Positions 57,226-64,000 of a DNA stretch of 64,000 bases are shown here, one piece after another. The number at the start of each line of letters is the position of its first letter. The first letter of the stretch is position 1. This DNA comes from Amycolatopsis sp. WAC 01376 (GTDB lineage: Bacteria; Actinomycetota; Actinomycetes; Mycobacteriales; Pseudonocardiaceae): the NCBI RefSeq assembly GCF_003947415.1, contig NZ_QHKL01000008.1:414600-478599 (forward strand), in the 5' to 3' direction. The notes below the pieces were generated by a model, which was given only the letters and a program-made list of their open reading frames with translations, ran no database searches and was not told the origin of the DNA. The translations under genes and the position numbers were made by a program.

Positions 57226-59838
57226 TCAGCCCGCACCCAAACAGACGAACGGTCGCCGGAACGGATCAACGGCGATGGTGTCCGCCAAGGCCGTCGCCGG
57301 GCCTGCTCCTTCGGCCAGTCTGCGGTGGTAGTCGTCCATCGCGGCCGCCGCGGCCTCGTCACCGACTCGGCTCAACGGCGCGATCACCGTCCGCGAACCA
57401 CTCGCGAGCAACGCGCTGGCGAAACCGAGCACCTCGTCGCCGGGCCGGATCCGGTTCAACGCCAGTTCGCACGCCGCGAAGACGACTTGCGACGGCGGCT
57501 GCGCGAGCCCGGCCATCTCGTGCGCGAAAAGTGTCCCGTCGGCCAGTTCGAGCCGGGAGAACAAGGCGTTCTCTGGCTCGTGCGCGCCGTGCGCGGCGAT
57601 GTGCGCGAGTTTCGCGCCGTCCAGTGCGCGCAACACCGACGCCACGGTCGCGTCGGGTCCGGCCAAGGTGTGCGCGGTCCGGTAATGCGTGGCGAGTTTG
57701 TCCAGCTCACCCCTGTTCCCGACCAGGCCGGGACCGCGGACGAGGACGACCTTCCGCGCACGCGACACCGTCGAGCGCTCCGCGCCCAGCCACGCCGTCG
57801 CCGATGGGGCGACGACGATCGGCCGCGACCGCAGCGCCGGCAGCACTCCCCAGGGAACGGCGAACAACGGTCCGGTCGGCACGACGACCAGGCCCCGGTC
57901 ACCGAGCAGGTGTTCCAATGGCCGGATCAGCTGGACGTCGAGTCGGTCGGCCTGTTTCCGCGCCGAACCGAGCACCGACTGGACCAGTGGAGCGGGCAGC
58001 CGATCCGGCGCGAGGGCGTCGAGATCGACGTTCAGCATGCGTGCGGACTCCGCAGCCCGCTCCGCGGAGCCGAGCCGCACCAGTTCGCATCGCCCCTCGA
58101 CGACGACCATCGCCACCAGGTCGTCCCCCGAGGACGCGAAACTCACCAGCGCGCGCTCTCCCAGCTCGTCGGCGACCTCGGCGAGCCGCGCGATCGGCCG
58201 CGGCCTGCCCCAGCGCCCCGTATGCCAGCCGAGCCGATGCGCCTCACGCAACCGCTCGGCGTGCTTCGCGCGCAACGCCGACGTCGGATACCCGTCGTGC
58301 TGCGCCTGGTGGATGGCCTGATCGAGCCCCCGCACCTCACCGACCCGCTCGGCGAGCTCCGGGTCGCTCGCCACAACTGGTTCGTACCGGTAACTTTGCG
58401 CGCGCGTCCGCTCGGTCCAGCTGAACAGCCGGGCCGCGTCGGCGCGCTCCAGCACGATCTTGACGGCGAGATCCGCCAGCTCCCTGCCGTGCAACGCCGT
58501 CCCGGACACCAGCTCCAGGCCGCCCATCCGGTCGCGGACCCGGTCGAGTTCGGTGAGCCCGGCCCGGATCTCCGCCAGCGCCCTGGTCTTGTCACCCTCG
58601 GCCACCGCGAGTTCCGCACGGCAAAGCCTGCGCAACATCCGATAATCGACGGAGGTCAACCGCCCCGGACGCGGAATCCGTTCGAGCAGCTCGGCGGCAC
58701 GTTTGCGTTTCCCCTTCCGCAGCTCGACCCGGACGGCCAGCATCCGCGCCAGCGCCGCCTGATCGGCCAGGCGCGGCATCGGCATCCCGTTCGCCGCACG
58801 CAACGCGCGCGAGGTCAGACTGGGCGGGATTTCGTTGGTGCGCAAGGCATCCTGCACGTCGGCGCGAAGGCCGACGATGGTCGCGTTGGCGACACAGGTC
58901 TGACAGCCCCAGCGCAGCGTCCGCCGCCGGGCCGAAGCGGCGTAGGTCCGCGCGAGCTCCAGGTCGTCGGTCATCAGCGCCGCGGACGCGCGGAACAGCT
59001 CCACCCCACCCAGATCCCTGGTGATGCTCCGCTGTTCCAGCATCACCGGCAGGATCTCGTCGAGATGGGCCCCGGCCTCCTCGGCGAGGCCCGCCGTCAG
59101 CAACGCTTCGGCCCGCTCCCACCTCAGCAGCGACGGAATGTCCAGGTCGAGCGATCGGTAGATCCGCTCGCTCTCGTCGTAGAGCCGCAACGCGGCGGGG
59201 ACGTTGCCGACGCGGAGTTCCAGCGTGCCCAGCGGGCGGCGGACGTCCGCGGCCTGGACTCGCAGGCCGTTCCGTTCGGCGAGGTCCACGGCGCTGGCGA
59301 GGTCTCGCCTGGCCCGGCGGATGTCGCCGAGCCGCGTGTAGGCGAGCCCCCGGGTGGTCAACGTGCCCAGATACGGGTCGAGCAACGCCGCGGGATCCTT
59401 TTCCATCGCGAGGATGGCCTCTTTGTGCGCCAGAGAGGAGTCGAAATACGCCGTGCTTTCCTCGTTCCGCCCCACCGCCATGAGCAGGAGTCCGTAATTG
59501 TGGTCGAGCTGGCCACGCAATTCCGCGTAAAGGCGGGGCTCGTCCACCGCTTTGAGCAACAGGCGGACGTCGTCCAGTCCGGCGAGGCCGGAGGCCACGC
59601 CTCCGCTGGTCTCGGAGCCCACGGTCGCGATACTGGAGGCGAGCCGGATCCGGGTGGCCAGCCAGTCGTGCCGCATCCGTTCGGCGACCGGATGGACCGA
59701 ATCGAGTAAGGCCATCCCCCGGCGGAGCAGGAGAATGCCTTCGCGCTGACGGGCCGAACACGCGGCATCGATGCCGGCGCGCTGGAGTTCGCGCGCCTTG
59801 CGAATGACCTCGCCTTGATCGAGCTGTGTTACCACCAC
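57226..59838 (-). CDS. TPR-CHAT protein (caspase-like protease)
   Basis: About 870 aa. The N-terminal two thirds are helical TPR-like repeats (YLGTLTTRGLAYTRLGDIRR and similar). The C-terminal CHAT domain, of the caspase/separase fold, has catalytic His near 750 (AHIAAHGAHE) and Cys near 790 (VVFAACELAL), so it should be an active Cys protease. The C-terminus (FVCLGAG) is typical of actinobacterial CHAT proteins. The GTG at 59838 is my choice over 59856; neither has a good ribosome site. The small peptide gene at 59931-60104 lies just upstream on the same strand and is a possible partner. Confidence 0.85.
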   Translation of the reverse strand: MVVTQLDQGEVIRKARELQRAGIDAACSARQREGILLLRRGMALLDSVHPVAERMRHDWLATRIRLASSIATVGSETSGGVASGLAGLDDVRLLLKAVDEPRLYAELRGQLDHNYGLLLMAVGRNEESTAYFDSSLAHKEAILAMEKDPAALLDPYLGTLTTRGLAYTRLGDIRRARRDLASAVDLAERNGLRVQAADVRRPLGTLELRVGNVPAALRLYDESERIYRSLDLDIPSLLRWERAEALLTAGLAEEAGAHLDEILPVMLEQRSITRDLGGVELFRASAALMTDDLELARTYAASARRRTLRWGCQTCVANATIVGLRADVQDALRTNEIPPSLTSRALRAANGMPMPRLADQAALARMLAVRVELRKGKRKRAAELLERIPRPGRLTSVDYRMLRRLCRAELAVAEGDKTRALAEIRAGLTELDRVRDRMGGLELVSGTALHGRELADLAVKIVLERADAARLFSWTERTRAQSYRYEPVVASDPELAERVGEVRGLDQAIHQAQHDGYPTSALRAKHAERLREAHRLGWHTGRWGRPRPIARLAEVADELGERALVSFASSGDDLVAMVVVEGRCELVRLGSAERAAESARMLNVDLDALAPDRLPAPLVQSVLGSARKQADRLDVQLIRPLEHLLGDRGLVVVPTGPLFAVPWGVLPALRSRPIVVAPSATAWLGAERSTVSRARKVVLVRGPGLVGNRGELDKLATHYRTAHTLAGPDATVASVLRALDGAKLAHIAAHGAHEPENALFSRLELADGTLFAHEMAGLAQPPSQVVFAACELALNRIRPGDEVLGFASALLASGSRTVIAPLSRVGDEAAAAAMDDYHRRLAEGAGPATALADTIAVDPFRRPFVCLGAG

Positions 59839-59930
59839 TGTTCTATGACAGCACACTCCGTAGCCGAGAGTCGCCCGCCACCGGTTCGAACCCGGGTGAC
59901 GGGCGAAACCTCTTCAGCCAGGAGCGCTGG

Positions 59931-60104
59931 TCAGGGAGTGGGCGGCGGCGTCTGGGCGCATCCGCCCGGGCAGTCCCGGACTCGCTCGTTCTGATGCACG
60001 CAGTCCGCGGTGTGCTGATGTTCTCCCTGGTCGGGCTGGGGCTGAGCCGGGTCTAGCGGCTCCTCCTCGCCGATGGGGTCCTTGACGTCGGTAGGCGTCG
60101 ACAT
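59931..60104 (-). CDS. Small acidic, Cys-containing protein upstream of the CHAT gene
   Basis: 57 aa starting MSTPTDVKDPIGEEEPLDP, then Gln/Pro/His-rich sequence and a Cys-rich end (DCVHQ, RDCPGGC) closing with PPPTP. GGGGAGGAGA precedes the ATG at 60104 at ideal spacing, strong support for a real gene despite its length. It ends 92 bp before the TPR-CHAT start on the same strand. The family is unknown; it could be a substrate, activator or metal-binding partner of the CHAT protein. Confidence 0.65.
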   Translation of the reverse strand: MSTPTDVKDPIGEEEPLDPAQPQPDQGEHQHTADCVHQNERVRDCPGGCAQTPPPTP

Positions 60105-60467
60105 TTGATCTCCTCCCCTGATGATCTTTCTTTGTCGTACCAGGCAGCCCCATTACGGCGGCCCCCTCTGTTCGCAGGCCCTCTTCCTGCGAATGGGGCA
60201 ATAGTGCCACAACGGAGCAGTGATCGGGAGCTTTTACCTACACTGAGTCATCGGCGGCACCCATAAGAGGGACGCCTGGTTAGCAAGCCTTACGACTTCT
60301 GCCGAATGGCCCACCAAGGCTCGCGCCACCTTCCGAACCGGCGACATTTCACTGCGCCATCCGGCCTAAGATCCAAAACTTCTTGTGCCACAAGGGTTTT
60401 CGCCCGAGAACGCGGGGAACCCATGGCCCGTCGGGGGTTGACCGGCAGAAATCCGGAGGAGATAACG
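60105..60467. other. Intergenic region with a hairpin and a possible stress promoter
   Basis: No gene is seen in these 363 bp. TTCGCAGG (60171-60178) and CCTGCGAA (60186-60193) form an exact 8-bp hairpin. GTTT (60396-60399), 14 bases, GGGGAA (60414-60419) resembles promoters of SigB-like stress sigma factors and lies 49 bp before the gene at 60468. Both are weak assignments by eye. Confidence 0.35.
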
Positions 60468-61079
60468 ATGCCCACGTGGTTGGTCATCATCATCGTCATC
60501 GCCGCGATCCTGGCGCTGGGAGCGGTGGTCTGGTTCGTCGTCGCGGGACAGCGCAAGCGTCGCTTGCAGGAGACGTTCGGACCCGAATACGACCGGGCCG
60601 TCAAGGAACACGAAAACCCGCGAGAAGCGGAACGTGAGCTCTCGTCGCGGGTGAAACGCCATTCGGATCTCGACATCCGCCCGCTGCCCCAGTCCACAAA
60701 GGACCGATACGCGCAGGAATGGGCGCTGATCCAGGAACAGTTCGTCGACCGCCCGTCCGGCGCCGTCGTCGAGGCGGACCGGGTACTGGTCTCCTTGATG
60801 GCCGAGCGCGGCTACCCGACCGAGGGCTACGACCAGCAGGTCGCGGATCTGTCCGTCCGGCACGCCAACGCGTTGCGGCACTACCGCGCCGGGCACGACA
60901 CGCTGGAGCGCCATCGGGAATCGGAGATGTCCACAGAGGACATGCGTGAAGCGATGAAGCACTACCGCGAAGTGTTCGAAGATCTGTTGACAGACGCCGG
61001 CGAAGGAGCGGAAAGCCATGGAAAGCAGGCCACTGGAAACCGAGGGAACGGAACGGCCCGACGAGGAACGGATCGCTGA
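60468..61079 (+). CDS. Membrane-anchored small protein, paralogous to the next gene
   Basis: 203 aa. One N-terminal membrane helix (WLVIIIVIAAILALGAVVWF) is followed by a charged, helical cytosolic domain. The pattern WALIQEQFVDRPSGAVVEAD, then MSTEDMREAMKHYREVFEDL, is repeated in the product of the next gene. GGAGGAGAT precedes the ATG at good distance. The family appears in actinobacteria next to a small soluble partner; function unknown. Confidence 0.8.
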   Translation: MPTWLVIIIVIAAILALGAVVWFVVAGQRKRRLQETFGPEYDRAVKEHENPREAERELSSRVKRHSDLDIRPLPQSTKDRYAQEWALIQEQFVDRPSGAVVEADRVLVSLMAERGYPTEGYDQQVADLSVRHANALRHYRAGHDTLERHRESEMSTEDMREAMKHYREVFEDLLTDAGEGAESHGKQATGNRGNGTARRGTDR

Positions 61080-61446
61080 CGGCCGCGACGGCGACACCGG
61101 GCAGGCCTTGAGTACCGAGGACCTGGTGGCCACCGATCTCGGACGCACCGACGATTCCGGAGGCACCACCGAGGACGAGGCGCAGACGTTGTTCGACAAC
61201 GTCGACGTAGACCGGTTCCGCGAAAGCTGGCAGGACATCCAGACGGCCTTTGTGGACGATCCGCGGCGGGCGGTCAAGGAAGCCGACGAACTCGTCGCCG
61301 TCGTGATCCAGAATCTGGCCACGACCTTCGCGGACCACAAGAAGGAACTGGAATCGGCGTGGAGCCAGGGTGAACCGGCCACCGAAGACCTCCGGATCGC
61401 GCTGCGGCGTTACCGGTCGTTCTTCAATCAGTTGCTGAGCGCGTAA
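61018..61446 (+). CDS. Soluble small protein, paralogous to the previous gene
   Basis: 142 aa, acidic N-terminus without membrane segment, then WQDIQTAFVDDPRRAVKEAD and EDLRIALRRYRSFFNQLLSA, matching the cytosolic domain of the upstream protein. The start overlaps the upstream gene by 62 bp, in a different frame; AAGGAG lies eleven bases before the ATG. The two proteins are probably co-translated and may form a hetero-oligomer (inference). Confidence 0.8.
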   Translation: MESRPLETEGTERPDEERIADGRDGDTGQALSTEDLVATDLGRTDDSGGTTEDEAQTLFDNVDVDRFRESWQDIQTAFVDDPRRAVKEADELVAVVIQNLATTFADHKKELESAWSQGEPATEDLRIALRRYRSFFNQLLSA

Positions 61447-61452
61447 CCCAAA

Positions 61453-61500
61453 GCTCGTGAGTGGTAAGGACGGTTGGAATCGTCCTTACCACTCACGAGC
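61453..61500. terminator. Perfect 20-bp-arm family B hairpin
   Basis: GCTCGTGAGTGGTAAGGACG (61453-61472) pairs exactly with 61481-61500 around an 8-nt loop. It separates the convergent small-protein gene and the DUF2269-like gene. Confidence 0.8.
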
Positions 61501-61501
61501 C

Positions 61502-61960
61502 TTACGCACCGGTGGTCGACCCGGGCCGCACGATCATCAATACCGTCACCACGACCCAGAGCAGATTGAACATTCCGGTGTACATCGCCACCCGCCCCGC
61601 CGTGAGCGGTTCCGAGGGCGGCTCGGCGTCCAGTGCGGCGAGGATCGCGTTCTGCCCCGGCAGGACCAGCAACGCCAGCACCCCGGCGGCCGCGGCGGTG
61701 AGCACGATCGACACGATCACCCACAGGTCGCCGAAGACCCGCATGCTGCCCGCCGTCGCCAGCCCGAAGAGCGGCACCGCCACCCCGAAGACGGCGTAAA
61801 CCCGGCAGATCCGGTTGAGCGCGCGCAGCACCGACAGTCCGGAACCCGGTTCGGCGAAGGCCTTCCGCGCGGCGGCGGGGAACATGCTCGCCGCGACGGT
61901 GACCGGACCGACCGCGATGACGGCGGCGAGCACGTGGAGAATCAAGAGGACTTTGGACAC
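61502..61960 (-). CDS. DUF2269-like integral membrane protein
   Basis: 152 aa, four hydrophobic segments starting VLLILHVLAAVIAVGPVTVA, typical of DUF2269-type proteins. Function unknown. The GTG at 61960 is chosen because the upstream extension is non-coding in character and TAGGCT (61968-61973 on this strand) lies seven bases before it, giving a leaderless start. Confidence 0.75.
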   Translation of the reverse strand: MSKVLLILHVLAAVIAVGPVTVAASMFPAAARKAFAEPGSGLSVLRALNRICRVYAVFGVAVPLFGLATAGSMRVFGDLWVIVSIVLTAAAAGVLALLVLPGQNAILAALDAEPPSEPLTAGRVAMYTGMFNLLWVVVTVLMIVRPGSTTGA

Positions 61961-62115
61961 GCGACCGAGCCTATGATCGTCAACCCGGCCTCCGATAGCG
62001 GTGTTTTCGACGGATATCACAGGATTCCGGCCACGTACTACGTCCGATGACGTACGCCGGATGCCGCCTGGGAACGGATGTGCCGAGGGCCTCCCACGGG
62101 ACACCATTCGTCACC

Positions 62116-63012
62116 ATGAACCTTCCCGTGGACACCGACGAACTCACGAAACGGTACGGCGAGCAGCTCGCCGTCGACCGGATGAAACTGACCGTCCTGC
62201 CCGGCGAGATCTACGGCTTCCTCGGCCCGAACGGTGCGGGCAAGACGACGACGTTGCGGATGCTGCTGGGTCTCGTCCGGCCGACCTCCGGCAGCGTGCG
62301 GCTGTTCGGCAGGCCGCCCGGCGATCTGGACGGGGTCGGCGCGCTGATCGAATCGCCCGGCTTCTACCCGTACCTGTCCGGTTCGGACAATCTCAAGGTG
62401 CTGGCCCGGTACAGCGGAACGGATCCGCTTCGCGTCGGCGAGGTGCTCGCGATGGTCGACCTGGCCGATCGCGGCAAGGACCGGTACTCGACCTACTCCC
62501 TCGGCATGAAGCAGCGGCTGGGTGTCGCGGCGGCACTGCTGAAGGATCCGCGGCTGCTGATCCTCGACGAGCCGACCAACGGGCTGGACCCGGCAGGGAT
62601 GGCCGACATGCGCGTGTTGATCCGGCGGCTCGGCGCGGAGGGCTGCACCGTGCTGCTGTCGAGTCATCTGCTGGGCGAGGTGCAGCAGATCTGCGACCGG
62701 GTCGGCGTCGTCTCGCGCGGACGGCTGGTCGCGGAGAACACCGTCGCCGAACTCCGCGGCGGCACGGTGCTGCACATCGAGACCGACGAGAACCTGCGCG
62801 CCGCCGATCTGGTGCGGCGCCGGATCGGCGCGGAGAACGTACGCGCGAGCGGGACAGGGCTCGATCTGACCGTGGACCCGGAACGCGCGTCGTGGCTGAA
62901 CCGCGAACTCGTCACGGAAGGGATCGCGGTGCGCGAACTGCACGTCCGCGAACGCGAACTGGAACAGGTTTTCTTCGAACTCACCGGAGAGGTGACGGAC
63001 CATGTGGGGTAG
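62116..63012 (+). CDS. ABC-2-type exporter ATP-binding protein
   Basis: 298 aa. Walker A GPNGAGKTT, signature YSLGMKQRL, Walker B LLILDEPTNGLDP and an extended C-terminal domain, as in bacitracin/lantibiotic-type exporters (BcrA-like). It forms an exporter with the overlapping downstream permease. The ATG at 62116 begins the conserved region; the ATG at 62047 would add an unsupported extension. No regulator is adjacent. Confidence 0.88.
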   Translation: MNLPVDTDELTKRYGEQLAVDRMKLTVLPGEIYGFLGPNGAGKTTTLRMLLGLVRPTSGSVRLFGRPPGDLDGVGALIESPGFYPYLSGSDNLKVLARYSGTDPLRVGEVLAMVDLADRGKDRYSTYSLGMKQRLGVAAALLKDPRLLILDEPTNGLDPAGMADMRVLIRRLGAEGCTVLLSSHLLGEVQQICDRVGVVSRGRLVAENTVAELRGGTVLHIETDENLRAADLVRRRIGAENVRASGTGLDLTVDPERASWLNRELVTEGIAVRELHVRERELEQVFFELTGEVTDHVG

Positions 63013-63826
63013 CTGCACCGCCGAGCTGGCGAAACTCGTCCGGCGTCCGGCGAACTGGTTCATGCTGGGGATCGCGGTCGTGCTCGGCCTGACCTTCACC
63101 TATCTGCTGCCGCTCGCGGGCGCGGCGGGTTCGTCGAGCGGGGCGCCGGGTACGGATCGCGGGCTGGCCGCGACGGCGCCGTCGAACCTGGTCGGCAACG
63201 CGATCGGCGGGCTGCCGGTGTTCCTCGGGGCGATCCTGCTGGTGCTCGGCGTGCTGGCCGTCGGCACCGAATACGGCTGGGGCACGTGGAAGACCGTGCT
63301 GACACAAGGACCTTCGCGTCTGACCGTCTACAGTGGAAAGTTGTTCGCGCTGGCCGTCGCGTCGTTGACCGTCGTGCTGACGAGCTTCGCCACCGGCGCG
63401 GTCACGAGCGCGCTCATCGCCTCCTCGGAAGGCGAGCCGATGAACTGGCCGTCGTCCGGCGAGATCGTCACCGGGATCGGCGCGGGCTGGCTGATCGCGA
63501 TGACCTGGGCGGCCCTCGGCGCGGCGCTCGCCATCGCGATGCGCGGGGTGGCGCTGCCGATCGGGCTCGGCCTGGTGTGGCTGCTGGTGGTCCAGAACCT
63601 GCTGTTCGGCGTCGCGGCCCCGCTGGTGGACTGGGTCGGCACGCTCCAGCTGGCGTTGCCGGGAGCCAACGCCGGTTCGCTGGCCGCGTCGCTCGGCGCT
63701 TCGGGCGCGACGCCGGGGATCGGGGAACTCGTCGGCGTCTCTCAGGCGACGCTGGTGGTGGCCGGCTATCTGGTGGTCTTCGCCGGTCTCGGCGGCTGGC
63801 TGCTGCGGCGCCGGGATGTCCTCTGA
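63002..63826 (+). CDS. ABC-2-type exporter permease
   Basis: 274 aa, six hydrophobic segments. After a short amphipathic start (CTAELAKLVRRPANWFML) comes the large extracytoplasmic loop and the central GTEYGWGTWKTVLTQGPSR, seen in BcrB-like permeases. It overlaps the ATPase gene by 11 bp. Substrate unknown; drug or lantibiotic immunity-type export is possible. Confidence 0.87.
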   Translation: MWGSCTAELAKLVRRPANWFMLGIAVVLGLTFTYLLPLAGAAGSSSGAPGTDRGLAATAPSNLVGNAIGGLPVFLGAILLVLGVLAVGTEYGWGTWKTVLTQGPSRLTVYSGKLFALAVASLTVVLTSFATGAVTSALIASSEGEPMNWPSSGEIVTGIGAGWLIAMTWAALGAALAIAMRGVALPIGLGLVWLLVVQNLLFGVAAPLVDWVGTLQLALPGANAGSLAASLGASGATPGIGELVGVSQATLVVAGYLVVFAGLGGWLLRRRDVL

Positions 63827-63829
63827 ACG

Positions 63830-63886
63830 GTCCGTGAAGGCCTCCTTCCCTACCTTGAGGGTAGTGAAGGAGGCTTGGGTTCACGG
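63830..63886. repeat. Family A palindrome next to the IS end
   Basis: Left arm GTCCGTGAAGGCCTCCTTCC (63830 onward) pairs imperfectly with 63859-63886. It lies just after the exporter permease stop and directly before the left end of an insertion sequence. Confidence 0.6.
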
Positions 63887-64000
63887 GGTCGTTGCAACAC
63901 CGATTGTGGTCGGAGGTTGTGTTGGCGGGTCGTGTGCCGTTGGTGCGGGATGTGCGGGTGGGGTTCTGGGAGGGGATTCGGGCGGGGCGGGCTGTGACGC
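63887..64000 (+). mobile_element. Left end of an IS30-like insertion sequence (cut by the window edge)
   Basis: The sequence GGGTCGTTGCAACACCGATT, 30 bp before a transposase start, has the look of an IS terminal repeat; its partner lies outside the window. The element abuts the family A palindrome at 63830-63886. The exact left boundary is uncertain by several bases. Confidence 0.55.
63919..64000 (+). CDS. Transposase, N-terminal part (IS30-like, partial)
   Basis: From GTG 63919 (or TTG 63922, five bases after GGAGG 63912-63916) the frame reads AGRVPLVRDVRVGFWEGIRA, then GRAVT, at the window end. This matches the start of actinobacterial IS30-family transposases, whose first HTH begins with such a V-x2-R-x2-FW motif. 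Only 27 residues are seen. Confidence 0.6.
   Translation, partial: MLAGRVPLVRDVRVGFWEGIRAGRAVT

Noticed and set aside
57325..59709. 794-codon plus-strand frame opposite the CHAT gene
   Set aside because: Arg/Gln/Pro-rich translation without motifs; the minus strand encodes the TPR-CHAT protein.
1..64000. tRNA, rRNA, riboswitch or phage genes
   Set aside because: I found no cloverleaf, rRNA-like sequence, classic riboswitch core or phage structural gene by reading; a covariance-model search would be needed to exclude small RNAs.

Overview
The window is high-GC actinobacterial DNA. Gene style (GTG/TTG starts, four-base stop/start overlaps, many leaderless starts), lineage-typical families (PucR, WYL, Rv1733c-like, DUF2269-like, LigD polymerase) and the abundance of intergenic palindromes of the GTGAAGGCC(C/T)CCTTCC type point to Pseudonocardiaceae, most likely Amycolatopsis. 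The genus is an inference. I see no tRNA, rRNA, CRISPR array or prophage. One insertion sequence enters at the right edge.

Layout. 0-6.6 kb: a manganese-type ABC operon and an iron-siderophore ABC operon, each with a metal-regulator-like operator on a leaderless promoter. 6.6-16 kb: htpG, a PhoD-like phosphoesterase, a beta-propeller protein, a PucR regulator, an LTA-synthase-like sulfatase and a WYL regulator. 16-26 kb: epoxide hydrolase, an ArsR-like/MFS divergent pair with an iteron-like operator, an ArsC-like protein, a PP2C phosphatase, a TetR/thioesterase divergent pair and a TPR protein. 26.9-31.5 kb: a dasABC-dasD-like chitooligosaccharide uptake operon with a DasR-type site. 31.6-37.3 kb: an LLM oxidoreductase and a redox operon (HIBADH-like, F420-NADP-oxidoreductase-like, SDR, epimerase) facing a LysR gene.

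38.2-46.6 kb is the most interesting locus. It holds two related GT4 glycosyltransferases, an inositol-monophosphatase-like enzyme, a creatininase-family hydrolase, a UPF0104-type membrane protein fused in frame to GTP cyclohydrolase II, a methyltransferase, a PTPS/QueD homologue without its catalytic residues, a dehydrogenase and a CDP-alcohol phosphotransferase. The cyclohydrolase has Met where E. coli RibA has Tyr105, a change known to stop the reaction at the formylated intermediate FAPy. Creatininase-family ArfB of archaea deformylates exactly that compound. I propose a FAPy-based biosynthetic pathway for a glycosylated or lipid-linked product.

46.6-64 kb: tautomerase/TetR, a dense palindrome array, an Rv1733c-like protein, a GGDEF protein with a dead EAL domain, an orphan ketosynthase, a flavin monooxygenase, a LigD polymerase, a chitin LPMO with a perfect DasR core site, a TPR-CHAT protease next to a small Cys-containing peptide gene, two paralogous small-protein genes, an ABC-2 exporter, and the start of an IS element. 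The DasR-type sites link the LPMO at 56.5 kb with the uptake operon at 27-31 kb.

Between genes the window carries layered repeats: simple hairpins of at least three families, and three larger elements (D1-D3, about 330-430 bp) with shared terminal inverted repeats. Two of these are nested inside another hairpin. Several genes take their last codons and stop codon from such repeats.
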